Source of the DNA: Deltaproteobacteria bacterium UBA5205
Lineage (GTDB): Bacteria > Desulfobacterota > Syntrophorhabdia > Syntrophorhabdales > Syntrophorhabdaceae
Reading direction: 5' to 3'
Assembly: GCA_002412715.1 (NCBI GenBank)
Contig: DHVP01000006.1
Location: 178,976 to 242,233, forward strand
DNA: 63,258 nucleotides
The position numbers and the translations under genes are program-made. Below, piece by piece: positions 8,341 through 16,618 of this stretch. How positions within the stretch are numbered: position 1 is the first letter of the stretch; the number at the start of each line of letters is the position of its first letter. Below the pieces are notes generated by a model. It ran no database searches and had not been told where the DNA came from. It was given only the letters and a program-made list of their open reading frames with translations.

Positions 8341-9264
8341 TTAAAATTTTTCAATGATTACTTCTTTTTTGATTGAATCCACATCCGTTTTTTTACACAA
8401 ACTCCCGGAAATTCCAAGCGTTGCCGCAGTGCCGCAGGCTACCCCAACTCTCAAGGCCTCTTCAAGAGAACCTGATTTGCTCATGACGGAGACGACTCCT
8501 CCCAGGAGTGAATCGCCTGCACCGAGTGAGTTGCGTACCTTTACTTTCGGCGGTCTCGCGTGGTAATCGCCCTCCTTCGAAAACCCCAGGGCGCCGCGTC
8601 CTCCCATCGACACTATAATATATTCGACACTATCCCGGTAATGCTTAACAGCTTCCGCGATTTCTTTTACCTCGCTGACGCTGCCTCCCGTTAATCTGTT
8701 GAATTCGAAAATGTTCGGTTTGATCAGGAATGGTGCCGCGTCGACGCCTAATCTGAAAGCTTCCTGGTCTGAGTCAAGAAAGGTCTTTATATTTCTCTTT
8801 TTAAGGGTCTTGATGAGTCGCGCAAAAATACCCTCGTCCAACCCGGCAGGAACATTTCCACTTATCACGACATCGCTGCCCGGCGGGATTTCATTGGCTT
8901 TCTCGAAGAAAGAATCCACCTCGGCCTGGCTTATTGCCGGGCTTGGGGTGCATAACAAGGTCCGGATCTTCTTTTTTCGCTGATAGATGGTTATGCTGGA
9001 ACGCGACTCACTGTTGATGCGGGCAAAATCACTTACAATACCCTCGCCGATCAGCATGTCGGTCAGCTCGAGACCACTGTAGCCACCTGCGAAACCCAGC
9101 GCAGTACTCTCACCGCCCAGTTCTTTTATGACCCGGGACACATCGATTCCTTTACCACCGGGCTTCTTATGCTCCTCGATAATGCAGTTGACGTCGTCGT
9201 AGACGAGTTCTTCCACCCCAACGGCCCTTTCGAGCAGGGGATCTAAGGTGACAGTGTATAACAT
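8341..9264 (-). CDS. PfkB-family hexose kinase (1-phosphofructokinase / tagatose-6-phosphate kinase type)
   Basis: A 307-residue ribokinase-fold sugar kinase. The N-terminal 'TVTLDPLLERAV' and 'KPGGKGIDVSRVIKELGG' blocks are those of the FruK/LacC/PfkB group, and the C-terminal LGAGDSLLGG near residue 247-256 holds the catalytic aspartate and anion hole. By family it phosphorylates fructose 1-phosphate, fructose 6-phosphate or tagatose 6-phosphate. No PTS genes are nearby, so a glycolytic PfkB-type role is as likely as FruK. An inverted repeat (9288-9325) lies upstream. Confidence 0.82.
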   Translation of the reverse strand: MLYTVTLDPLLERAVGVEELVYDDVNCIIEEHKKPGGKGIDVSRVIKELGGESTALGFAGGYSGLELTDMLIGEGIVSDFARINSESRSSITIYQRKKKIRTLLCTPSPAISQAEVDSFFEKANEIPPGSDVVISGNVPAGLDEGIFARLIKTLKKRNIKTFLDSDQEAFRLGVDAAPFLIKPNIFEFNRLTGGSVSEVKEIAEAVKHYRDSVEYIIVSMGGRGALGFSKEGDYHARPPKVKVRNSLGAGDSLLGGVVSVMSKSGSLEEALRVGVACGTAATLGISGSLCKKTDVDSIKKEVIIEKF

Positions 9265-9287
9265 CGATTATTAAGGTTATTGTATTA

Positions 9288-9325
9288 GATAAAGAAACAA
9301 ATGGCTAGAAGAATTTTTCTTTATC
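9288..9325. promoter_or_regulatory. Inverted repeat between divergent pfkB-like and gate-domain genes
   Basis: A perfect 10-bp inverted repeat, GATAAAGAAA at 9288-9297 and TTTCTTTATC at 9316-9325, lies in the 159-bp divergent region. Its place suggests an operator acting on the kinase gene, the membrane pair or both. A TTGACA at 9353-9358 may be a -35 box for the rightward gene. Confidence 0.35.
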
Positions 9326-9423
9326 GTCGTAAAAGCTCGAATGACTTAGGTTTTGACAGTGTCATACCAGAAATCTGTTGATTCTTTGATGGGCTGCTGG
9401 TATGTCGTATAAACGGAGACAAG

Positions 9424-9858
9424 GTGCACTCAACGATCAAGCCGTTGAAAATGGGCATGGTGAAAGGTCTTTCCATCGTCTATGACATGGTAAAGGTCAT
9501 CGTTCCGTGCTATATCGGCATTGAGCTCATGAAGCATTTTGGCCTCATCGAAATCATAAGCCGTCTTTTTCGGCCCTTCATGAAACTCTTCGGTCTGCCG
9601 GGAGAGGCCGCACTGGGACTCATCGCCGGGTATTTCATCAATCTCTATGCTGCCATCGCTGTTCTGACGCCGCTTAACTTGTCCGGCAGGCAGATCACCA
9701 TCATGGCGCTTATCCTTGGCATATCCCACTCACTTCCCATTGAAACGTCGGTCACTCAAAAAACAGGTGTCAGCTGGCCGATCCTCCTTGGCGCCCGTAT
9801 CGGCCTCAGCCTTATATCGGGGGTATTCGTCAATATCGTATGGACATTCTTCTCGTAG
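9424..9858 (+). CDS. Nucleoside-recognition (gate) domain membrane protein, first of a pair
   Basis: A 144-residue protein with several hydrophobic segments and the motif pattern of Gate/nucleoside-recognition proteins (SpmA/SpmB-like): 'GLPGEAALGLIAGYFINLYAAIAVL' has the conserved G-E-A and N residues in a membrane helix. Start is a GTG with a GGAGAC site upstream. The gene overlaps the next by 19 bases, and the two products look like the split halves of one transporter. Substrate unknown. Confidence 0.7.
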   Translation: MHSTIKPLKMGMVKGLSIVYDMVKVIVPCYIGIELMKHFGLIEIISRLFRPFMKLFGLPGEAALGLIAGYFINLYAAIAVLTPLNLSGRQITIMALILGISHSLPIETSVTQKTGVSWPILLGARIGLSLISGVFVNIVWTFFS

Positions 9859-10265
9859 CCTTAAAGGATTCCCTGGTTCTGACCCTCAAGCTTTTCGTCA
9901 TAATACTGCCTTTGACCATATCCTACGAATACCTGAAACACCGGCAAAAAGATATCGAAAAAAGGCAATTCTCCTTTATGGGCATCTCCCATAACGGCCT
10001 TGTCCCCCTCATAGCCGGCATCATAATCGGCCTCACATACGGCGCCGGCATCATCATCCATTCCATCAGAACCTCAAACATATCAAAAAAAGAGGCTTTT
10101 CTCATACTCCTCTTCCTTTCCGTCTCTCACGCCATCATCGAAGATACGCTGATCTTCGTTATAATCGGCGCCAACATTTTTGTCCTGATAGGCTTCCGTT
10201 TTGCCCTGGCAATAATCCTCACATGGCTGGTATGGAAGGTGAAAGAGACAGGTGATGGGCTATAG
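9840..10265 (+). CDS. Nucleoside-recognition (gate) domain membrane protein, second of a pair
   Basis: A 141-residue partner of the preceding gene with four or five membrane segments. 'LVPLIAGIIIGLTYGAGIII' and 'FLSVSHAIIEDTLIF' have the H-x2-x-E-D pattern of gate-domain proteins. Start overlaps the upstream gene, implying coupled translation and a hetero-oligomer. The last codons (ETGDGL) and stop codon are inside a heptamer repeat starting GACAGGTGATGGG, the same situation as in pgsA. Confidence 0.7.
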   Translation: MDILLVALKDSLVLTLKLFVIILPLTISYEYLKHRQKDIEKRQFSFMGISHNGLVPLIAGIIIGLTYGAGIIIHSIRTSNISKKEAFLILLFLSVSHAIIEDTLIFVIIGANIFVLIGFRFALAIILTWLVWKVKETGDGL

Positions 10266-10318
10266 GTTATGGGTTATGGGAAAGACGAGCTTCCTAATTA
10301 CCTATTACCTATTACCTG
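10249..10318. repeat. Two heptamer repeats in inverted orientation between convergent genes
   Basis: From 10249 the plus strand reads GACAGGTGATGGGCTATAGG then TTATGGGTTATGGG; from 10318 the minus strand reads GACAGGTAATAGGTAATAGG then TAATTAGG. The rightward copy gives the stop codon of the gate-domain gene and the leftward copy gives the last four residues and stop codon of hisS. The two copies could fold together as a large hairpin and act as a two-way terminator. Confidence 0.75.
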
Positions 10319-11566
10319 TCTCTTTATCTCCATCACGACCTTTTGAGGGTCAAGGGGGAGTTCCTGCTGGGTCTTGGCCGACATGTTCCGGAGTGTGATG
10401 ATGCCTTTTTCGATCTCATCGTCACCGAGGATAAGGACGAAGTCGCACTTCAGGTTATCGGCATAGCGCATCTGCGCTTTGAGCGATTTTGCCTCATATG
10501 CGTACCTCAAGGTGATCCCTTCGGTGGTGCAAGCTTTCAGGATCGAGATCAGGTGGTCCCTTGCACGGTCGCCGACGCAGGCAAAAAAGCATCCTCTGTC
10601 TTCCTTTTCTCTCGAGGCCGGCACCAGCATGGCCAGGCGTTCCACACCAATGGCGAAGCCGATTCCGGCGGTGGCCGGTCCTCCCATTTCTTCGACAAGG
10701 TTGTCATATCTGCCACCGGCCATGAAGGCCTTCTGGGCCCCAAGGTCCTCCGAGGTAACCTCGAATACGGTCTTGGTATAATAATCAAGTCCCCTTACAA
10801 GACGTTTGTTGATGTCGACCTCGATGCCGAATTCTTTCACATAGCCCTGGAAGAGCGTGAAATGATCCTTGCATTCATCGCACAGCGAATCGAACAAAAG
10901 GGGCGAATCACCCGTAACCCTGATGCACTGCTCGTTCTTGCAATCAAAGATCCTGAGGGGATTTCTTTCGAGCCTTCTTAAGCAATCCTCGCAAAGTTCG
11001 CTCTTCCTCGTTTCAAAAAAATCGATGAGGACCTTGCGGAAGGATTCCCGGCAGGTCTTGCATCCAACGCTGTTGACCTCTATCCGGTAGCGATCGATGC
11101 CAAGCTCGTCAAGGAGCATGCGGATCATAAAGATCAATTCGGCATCGACGATGGCCTCTTTTACCCCGAATACCTCCACGTCGATCTGGTGAAATTCCCG
11201 GTACCGACCCTTCTGAGGCCGCTCATGGCGAAACATGGGTCCGACGGAACAGACCTTGGTCATCCTTTCCGTTGCATAAAGGCCTTCCTGCAGGTAGGAA
11301 CGAACCATGCCCGCCGTTGCTTCCGGTCTCATTGTCAGAGAATCGCCCCCCACGTCGGTAAAGGTGAACATCTCCTTTTCCACTATGTCCGTGGTGTCTC
11401 CGATACTGCGAACGAAAAGCTCCGTTTTTTCCAGAACCGGCAATTCAACTTCACGAAAACCAAGAAGGTCGCTATATTTTCGGAAAACCCTTTCGATGCG
11501 CTTGAACTTTTCCAGTTCTTCGCCGAAAATGTCTCGAAAGCCCCGAAGAGTCCTTATTTTTTCCAT
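10298..11566 (-). CDS. hisS: Histidyl-tRNA synthetase
   Basis: A 422-residue class II aminoacyl-tRNA synthetase. Motif 2 (MFRHERPQKGRYREFHQ) lies near residues 108-124, the histidine-specific RGLDYYTKTVFEV near 260 and AGGRYDNLVEEMGG near 285. A C-terminal anticodon-binding domain follows. The central insert has a 'CKTCRESF ... CEDCLRR' cysteine group and a further 'CDECKDHF', an insert seen in many bacterial HisRS. The ATG has a GGAG site upstream. The last residues (VIGNR) are coded by the heptamer repeat. Confidence 0.95.
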   Translation of the reverse strand: MEKIRTLRGFRDIFGEELEKFKRIERVFRKYSDLLGFREVELPVLEKTELFVRSIGDTTDIVEKEMFTFTDVGGDSLTMRPEATAGMVRSYLQEGLYATERMTKVCSVGPMFRHERPQKGRYREFHQIDVEVFGVKEAIVDAELIFMIRMLLDELGIDRYRIEVNSVGCKTCRESFRKVLIDFFETRKSELCEDCLRRLERNPLRIFDCKNEQCIRVTGDSPLLFDSLCDECKDHFTLFQGYVKEFGIEVDINKRLVRGLDYYTKTVFEVTSEDLGAQKAFMAGGRYDNLVEEMGGPATAGIGFAIGVERLAMLVPASREKEDRGCFFACVGDRARDHLISILKACTTEGITLRYAYEAKSLKAQMRYADNLKCDFVLILGDDEIEKGIITLRNMSAKTQQELPLDPQKVVMEIKRQVIGNR

Positions 11567-11699
11567 GTGTGCTCCAGGAGTGCTGTGTGCTGTCTGTCAA
11601 TCATTTAGGTATCACAAAACAAACCGCAATTGGAAGTGATTTCTGCCGCTTTATGGTATAGTAACAGTCTATTTCATGCCAGGGAGGCTATATCTCATC

Positions 11700-12080
11700 G
11701 TGAATGAATGTATCGTGACGACTGTCGAGCATTTCGAAAACCCCCGAAACCGGGGAAGTATGCCCAGCCCTGACGGCATCGGGGGGATCGGGGACCTGTC
11801 ACAGGGAGACTTTCTCAGGGTCTTCATCAGGGTGGAAAATAACATAATTACGGATGTTAAGTACGAGATAAGAGACTGCCCCACATCCATCGCCTGTGCG
11901 AGCATCATGACGGAACTTGTCATCGGCAAGGACCTGGATGAGGCCATGATGATCGAGAATGAAGATATCGTCGACGCCCTGGGGGGTTTGCCCGAGGAGA
12001 TGCTATACTGCTCGAACCGCGCCGCGACCGGCCTCCACGAAGCTATCATCAACCACGTTTATGGCCGGGTAAAATGGTAA
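11700..12080 (+). CDS. NifU/IscU-like scaffold protein lacking the first ligand cysteine
   Basis: A 126-residue homologue of the N-terminal scaffold domain of NifU/IscU and a clear paralogue of the gene at 30920. The GTG at 11700, with AGGGAGG at 11681-11687, gives an N-terminus that aligns with the paralogue; an in-frame ATG at 11676 lies before the ribosome site and is less likely. Scaffold proteins hold a 2Fe-2S cluster with three cysteines. Here the first is Gln35 (SQGD instead of DCGD), the second (C60, in RDCPTSIAC) and third (C104) remain, and His103 is replaced by Tyr. It may hold a different cluster or have lost assembly function. It stands alone between hisS and a TPR gene. Confidence 0.85.
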   Translation: MNECIVTTVEHFENPRNRGSMPSPDGIGGIGDLSQGDFLRVFIRVENNIITDVKYEIRDCPTSIACASIMTELVIGKDLDEAMMIENEDIVDALGGLPEEMLYCSNRAATGLHEAIINHVYGRVKW

Positions 12081-12108
12081 AAGGCGCATTCGCGCGATTA
12101 TCCATTCT

Positions 12109-13371
12109 TCATTCACCCCGAGAGATGAAAAGGTTGATGATCTTCTGTCCGCCGGTGGCGATCAATCGCTCTATCAGGCTGTCGTGCCGCGACTTCAAAA
12201 GGCTGTAGTTTTCGATCGCCGCGTCGCGTGAGGCATCGTTGTTCGCACGGTCTTCCTCGATGGCACACGTGAGCTCCTGTGCAACCGCTCTTGCACACGC
12301 CTTCGCTTCCTCACTTCCGTAAACGTCACGGGCCAGAATGATAAGGGCGTCAACGGCAATGGCATTGAGCTCTGCCATCGTCTTTGCCGCGGCGGCCTCC
12401 TCATCGAGAAGCCCGAGGTATTTCAGGACTACAAAGACGAAGCCGGTCATGCAGAGAAATGAAGCGCAGGAATCCAGGCTCGGGTCGCCTCCCACATCGT
12501 AGATAGAACACTTCGCATCAGCAAGAAAGATACAGGGTTTCGCATTTTCCGAGATCCACATCAGCGTCCGGTAATCCTGTCCCTTCGGTATGTCGCGGGC
12601 AAGGTCCCCGCCGAGCACAGAGTCTTTTTGGCGGGGGAATATTACACACGCTGCACCCTGCTGCATCATAATATCCGCAGGAGGGAAGAGGCTGTCACTA
12701 TGTTCGGTCTGCACCAGAGGAAAGATTTCGAGAGGATACTCTCCCGACGGTCCCTTTTCGTTCAAATGCTCGCGCAGGTTCCGGAGCTTCCAGGGACCCA
12801 CGGTAACGCCGTGCAGCAACAGCTTCCCGGTGAAATGGCAGCAGTACGCCGGGCATGCGGCAACCGGGCAGGATGGTTTATGAAACAAATCTTCCATATG
12901 CTGCGCCCCGCGTTTGATCCTGTCCAGGATGTCCCGGAGTTCCCGGGACCGAACCTCGCCATCCGCCTGAGTTGAGGCGCCGGGAAACACCTGGCCGACT
13001 ACACGCGCCGCCCACTTTATCGTATCGATGCGCTCGTAGTTCCTGTCAAGACAGATCGCCTTCTTCGTGTCATCGTCGGCAAGGTCGGGCCTCCCCAGGG
13101 CTTTGAGGAAAATTCCCCGTTCATGATAGTATTCGGGGATTCCGGGGGCAAGTTTGATCGCCCGTGTCATCGCTCCCACCGCTCCGGCGGCATCCCCCGC
13201 ATCGCTGAGCGCCCGAGCAAGTCCGTGCCATGCGTAAGGCGTATCGTGGATATCGATGGCCTTCTGGAAAAACACAACAGCCTCTTCCAGGTTGCCTTCC
13301 TCCGTGAGAGCGGCTCCCATGCTGTGATAGTATTTTTCTCTCAGCTCATCGGCCTGACTGGCATGCGTCAT
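12109..13371 (-). CDS. TPR-repeat protein with a YkgJ-like cysteine cluster
   Basis: About 420 residues from the ATG at 13371 (AAGGG upstream); the frame is open to 13476, but that start would leave only 15 bases to the divergent gene. The first ~130 residues are tetratricopeptide repeats ('EEAVVFFQKAIDI', 'GAVGAMTRAIKLAP'). The rest carries cysteines in the pattern CPVAACPAYCCHF, then single cysteines (CVIF, CIFLADAKC, CASFLC), like the zinc- or iron-binding YkgJ/FliB-type cysteine-cluster proteins. No signal peptide. The role is unknown; a metal-binding protein with a protein-protein interaction module is the safest statement. Confidence 0.6.
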   Translation of the reverse strand: MTHASQADELREKYYHSMGAALTEEGNLEEAVVFFQKAIDIHDTPYAWHGLARALSDAGDAAGAVGAMTRAIKLAPGIPEYYHERGIFLKALGRPDLADDDTKKAICLDRNYERIDTIKWAARVVGQVFPGASTQADGEVRSRELRDILDRIKRGAQHMEDLFHKPSCPVAACPAYCCHFTGKLLLHGVTVGPWKLRNLREHLNEKGPSGEYPLEIFPLVQTEHSDSLFPPADIMMQQGAACVIFPRQKDSVLGGDLARDIPKGQDYRTLMWISENAKPCIFLADAKCSIYDVGGDPSLDSCASFLCMTGFVFVVLKYLGLLDEEAAAAKTMAELNAIAVDALIILARDVYGSEEAKACARAVAQELTCAIEEDRANNDASRDAAIENYSLLKSRHDSLIERLIATGGQKIINLFISRGE

Positions 13372-13491
13372 GGTCTTTTTACCCTTCATTCGAGACATAT
13401 TACCACGCTTCACAATGTGACGCCACCCGTACCGGCCGCCTCGAATAAATGTATTGATAAAATGGCGCCGTTTCATTTAGAATGGCTTCGT

Positions 13492-14901
13492 ATGTCTTCC
13501 CAACCAGATCGAACTGCCGCATTCCGCTGGATCGTTATAACGGTGGCTTTCGGGGCCTTTATGTCCAAGCTGGATAGCTACATCGTCAACATTTCACTGC
13601 CCACGATCGCCAACCGTTTCAATGTCACAACCGCGGAGGTTTCCTGGGTTGTCCTTGTTTACCTTCTGGTCTCGACAAGCACGCTGCTTCTCTTCGGCAA
13701 ACTCGGTGACCGCTTCGGTCTGAGAAAGATCTTTTTCCTTGGCTATCTCCTCTTCACAATCGGGTCGCTTTTGTGCGGGCTCTCTCTTTCAATGGAGATG
13801 CTCATCGCTTCCCGGTTTGTCCAGGGAGCAGGCTGCGCCATGCTTATTGCCATTGCGTTCGCCATCATACCCAAATTCCTTCCCCATGAGATCACCGGCT
13901 GGGCGTTCGGCATCGCCGCTACCGGAGCCGCCCTGGGCATTGCCATCGGTGCGCCGGTAGGCGGGGTCATTACCGGTTTCCTTTCCTGGCGCTGGGTCTT
14001 TCTCGTCAATGTGCCCTTCGGTATATTTGCGATGTATGCCGTGAACAGATACATTCCCGATGGAAAAGAAACGAATTCGGAGAATCTCAAGAAGGCCGGT
14101 TTCGACATACTCGGGGCCGCTTTGAGCTTTGTCGGCCTGGCCCTCCTCATATACGGCCTCAACACAGGCCGGGCATTCGGCTGGACCTCACCCAGGATAG
14201 CGGGTTGTTTCGCCCTTTCCGTCATTTTCCTTGGGGCCTTCTTCCTGCGAGAGATAAAATGCAAAGAGCCCCTGCTCGACCTCAGGCTGTTTAAGAGCTT
14301 TCACTTCAGTGCGGCCGTGGCCTCCACACTTTTCGCGTATATGCTTCTATCAGGCAATTCCTTTCTCCTTCCTTTCTATCTGGAGAAGGGTAAAGGTCTT
14401 CCAACGGTGACAGTTGGCCTTGTCATCATGATCTATTCGGTCATTTATATGGCCGCCGGGCCATTCGCCGGCCGAATATCCGACAAAGTACGCCCGAACC
14501 TCCTGTGTGCATTCGCCATGCTCTCGGCCGCTCTGTGTTCCTTTGCATTTGCCTTCAGTCTAGCCGCCCCGGGGCTACTTGCCGTCGTAATATTCCTCAT
14601 ATGGATAGCCCTTTCCTTCGGTTTTTTCATATCACCGAACAACAACCAGGTGATGACGCTGGCGCCCGCCGACAGGCAGGGCAGCGCATCCGGGGTCTTC
14701 AACACCATCAATAGTCTCGGGTTGGCGCTTGGCGTATGCCTCTTCGAAATGATCATGTCGCGATCGATGCCTGCGGCAACGGGGCATTCCGCGCCGGCAT
14801 CTTTCGCGGGATACAGGGATGCCTATATCTTTGGAGGGATCGTCTGCGTCGTGTCGCTCTTCTTCTCTTTCCTTATAGGATGGAACAAAGACAGAACCTG
14901 A
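13492..14901 (+). CDS. DHA2-family MFS multidrug exporter (14 TM)
   Basis: A 469-residue proton-driven drug exporter of the EmrB/QacA type with about 14 hydrophobic segments. The family motif LDSYIVNISLPTIA is near residues 23-36, motif A is GKLGDRFGLRK near 70, and motif C-like glycine-rich 'GAALGIAIGAPVGG' is near 150. I choose the ATG at 13492, which gives the usual short cytoplasmic N-terminus; an ATG at 13462 is also in frame. No adaptor or TolC gene is adjacent. It is convergent with the QueF-like gene, five bases apart. Confidence 0.85.
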   Translation: MSSQPDRTAAFRWIVITVAFGAFMSKLDSYIVNISLPTIANRFNVTTAEVSWVVLVYLLVSTSTLLLFGKLGDRFGLRKIFFLGYLLFTIGSLLCGLSLSMEMLIASRFVQGAGCAMLIAIAFAIIPKFLPHEITGWAFGIAATGAALGIAIGAPVGGVITGFLSWRWVFLVNVPFGIFAMYAVNRYIPDGKETNSENLKKAGFDILGAALSFVGLALLIYGLNTGRAFGWTSPRIAGCFALSVIFLGAFFLREIKCKEPLLDLRLFKSFHFSAAVASTLFAYMLLSGNSFLLPFYLEKGKGLPTVTVGLVIMIYSVIYMAAGPFAGRISDKVRPNLLCAFAMLSAALCSFAFAFSLAAPGLLAVVIFLIWIALSFGFFISPNNNQVMTLAPADRQGSASGVFNTINSLGLALGVCLFEMIMSRSMPAATGHSAPASFAGYRDAYIFGGIVCVVSLFFSFLIGWNKDRT

Positions 14902-14905
14902 GCCG

Positions 14906-15343
14906 TCACATCGATACGCCCCAGGGGTCCTCTATCCCCACCCAGTCGCGGTACTTTTCCTCGCCTCCCCGTGCACCCCAATCGGAATCTATGGTCAGTT
15001 TCGAGCTGATGCCGCCCCGGGGATGGCATATCATAACGAGACGGACCCGGTCGGGTTCGTAGGCTTCCATGATATGGTCGTACATGATGTTGATGAGCCG
15101 TTCGTAGGAGACGATGACGTCCCTGAGCTGATAGACGTACTGCTTGAGGGATTTCAATTCGATGATCTTCTTCTTCGGATAGAATGTCAGGTATATGACG
15201 GCAAAATCCGGCTGCTCGCTGACTCCGAGGAAGGTAAACTCCGGTATCTTGATCTTGATCTCATAGGCCTCATTCGTGGGATTGGGGATCGCCTTGAGTA
15301 TCGATTTATCGATGTCTTTGTAAGTCCTGACGTTTGGTCCCAT
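14906..15343 (-). CDS. QueF-like (preQ1 synthase family) protein without catalytic cysteine
   Basis: The 145-residue product aligns with unimodular QueF, the NADPH-dependent nitrile reductase of queuosine synthesis. Conserved parts: PEFT, QPDFAVIYL (Asp46 in place of the catalytic Asp), ELKSLKQY (the NADPH-binding signature) and PRGGI. The loop that should carry the nucleophilic cysteine (usual form SLCPxTGxPD) is one residue shorter and reads FLGVSEQPD, with Gly40 where Cys should be. The N-H-x-x-F-H-E segment is also replaced (LRDVIVSYERL). It may be non-catalytic or have another job. Strong AAGGAGG site. No other queuosine genes are in the window. Confidence 0.75.
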   Translation of the reverse strand: MGPNVRTYKDIDKSILKAIPNPTNEAYEIKIKIPEFTFLGVSEQPDFAVIYLTFYPKKKIIELKSLKQYVYQLRDVIVSYERLINIMYDHIMEAYEPDRVRLVMICHPRGGISSKLTIDSDWGARGGEEKYRDWVGIEDPWGVSM

Positions 15344-15370
15344 ATATTACCTCCTTAAATCAGGTCAATT

Positions 15371-16096
15371 CTAAAGATTACGGAATTGGTCCCGCACCTC
15401 TTGCGCCGCTCCGCAGGAGTAAGTTCCCTCCGGGCATGAGCCTCCGAGGCATGCCGGTCCTGCATCCGCGAAGATTGCCGGTGCCGCCCGTTTTGCCAGC
15501 TTGAGCATCTCTATCGCCATGGCGCGTATCTCCCATTGAGCCCGCCTGCAGCATCGCTGCATAAAAAAGTGCAGAAGTTCCCTGCCGTTCATGGTCACGA
15601 TAATCCTGGTTTCAGCGGCATTGGGAAGGACGAATCGGGCATCCTCGTAGGCGGATTCTCCTTCGATACCCCGCGCCTTCATCGCCAGAACCAGGTCGTT
15701 GTAGAATTCCTGAATACCTTCCATGAAGAAACCGAAGCGCTCCCTGAGCACGGGATCGGCTTCGATCGACGGCGGAACAATATATCCGAATCCATCCTCC
15801 ATACTGACGTATCGCTGCGACTGCTGGCTGTATGAGGCAAGCCGGTGCCTGACAAGCTGGTGAGAACAGGCCCGGGATATGCCTTCCACGGCAAACGTGA
15901 AGGAAGCGTGTTCTATGGGGCTTAGGTGGCCCCTGTCGACAAGCTTCTCGATGAATGGCTGTTGGTCCGTGGCATGTACCGTTTCTGTGATGGCATCCAC
16001 ATCGGATGCGCTGTAGCACAACTTCGCCGCCGCGGCCACCGTCTCTTCCGGGTGGGGCGTGTGGGCGAGCAGAACAACTTTTAACTTTGATTCCAA
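15371..16096 (-). CDS. thyX: FAD-dependent thymidylate synthase
   Basis: A 241-residue ThyX, which methylates dUMP with methylene-tetrahydrofolate, NADPH and FAD. The signature RHRxxSxxxxSxR is present as RHRLASYSQQSQR from residue 83. 'SPIEHASFTF' near 59 and the late 'NGRELLHFFMQRCCRRAQWEIR' region are also conserved. The start is a TTG at 16096 with GGGGAG seven bases upstream; no ATG fits. The C-terminal ~30 residues hold four cysteines (CLGGSC...C) beyond the core. Flavin-dependent synthase without thyA suits an anaerobe. Confidence 0.93.
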   Translation of the reverse strand: MESKLKVVLLAHTPHPEETVAAAAKLCYSASDVDAITETVHATDQQPFIEKLVDRGHLSPIEHASFTFAVEGISRACSHQLVRHRLASYSQQSQRYVSMEDGFGYIVPPSIEADPVLRERFGFFMEGIQEFYNDLVLAMKARGIEGESAYEDARFVLPNAAETRIIVTMNGRELLHFFMQRCCRRAQWEIRAMAIEMLKLAKRAAPAIFADAGPACLGGSCPEGTYSCGAAQEVRDQFRNL

Positions 16097-16117
16097 CTGA
16101 TGTCTCCCCTGTCGGAT

Positions 16118-16489
16118 CTAGATTTCTATTCCCTGCTTGCGCAGTTCCTCGGTTTTCTTTTTGGAGCACTCCTCACAGCGAAATTCCGGCTTCGAATCGC
16201 GGCTCTTGTCATATCCTGCAGCCCTGACAATGCGATACCCCCTGGCCTGCCTTCCGCAATCGACACAGGCTACCGCGTCCTTTACCTCCCACTGGACCGC
16301 AAGAAGTTCCGACGTGAAGATAAATTTATCCACCCAAAAAAATATGAGACCGCCTATGAGATTGGCGATCGTCGTCGCCATGATCTTGCCCGTGCCCGAA
16401 AGCGTATAGAGAACGACGGCCAGAATGGGCGTCGAAAGCTGCCAACGGATGAGATATAGCCCGTAACGCTTGAGGTTCACCTTCGCCAT
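16118..16489 (-). CDS. Small membrane protein with C-terminal zinc-ribbon-like domain
   Basis: About 123 residues from the ATG at 16489 (MAKVNLKRYG), which has an AAAGGAGG site. Two hydrophobic segments (residues ~13-30 and ~37-58; ATTIANLIGGLIFFWVDKF resembles GtrA-type proteins) are followed by a soluble part with CVDCG and, about 25 residues later, CEEC, a likely zinc ribbon. The function is unknown; the layout suggests a membrane-anchored metal-binding or assembly factor. It is followed closely by thyX on the same strand. Confidence 0.6.
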   Translation of the reverse strand: MAKVNLKRYGLYLIRWQLSTPILAVVLYTLSGTGKIMATTIANLIGGLIFFWVDKFIFTSELLAVQWEVKDAVACVDCGRQARGYRIVRAAGYDKSRDSKPEFRCEECSKKKTEELRKQGIEI

Positions 16490-16618
16490 AACCCCTCCTT
16501 TCATCCATGAGTGTTACGAAGTTTTATTTGATAACACTCTACTTCTTTTGCCCTCACCGTGTCAACCACATTTAATATAGCGTTAACAGCATCACAAAAC
16601 AAGAAAGATGCGTAAACA

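Noticed and set aside
13123..13491. An upstream extension of the MFS exporter frame
   Set aside because: It lies opposite the TPR protein gene and its translation has no membrane or family features; the normal MFS N-terminus starts at 13492.
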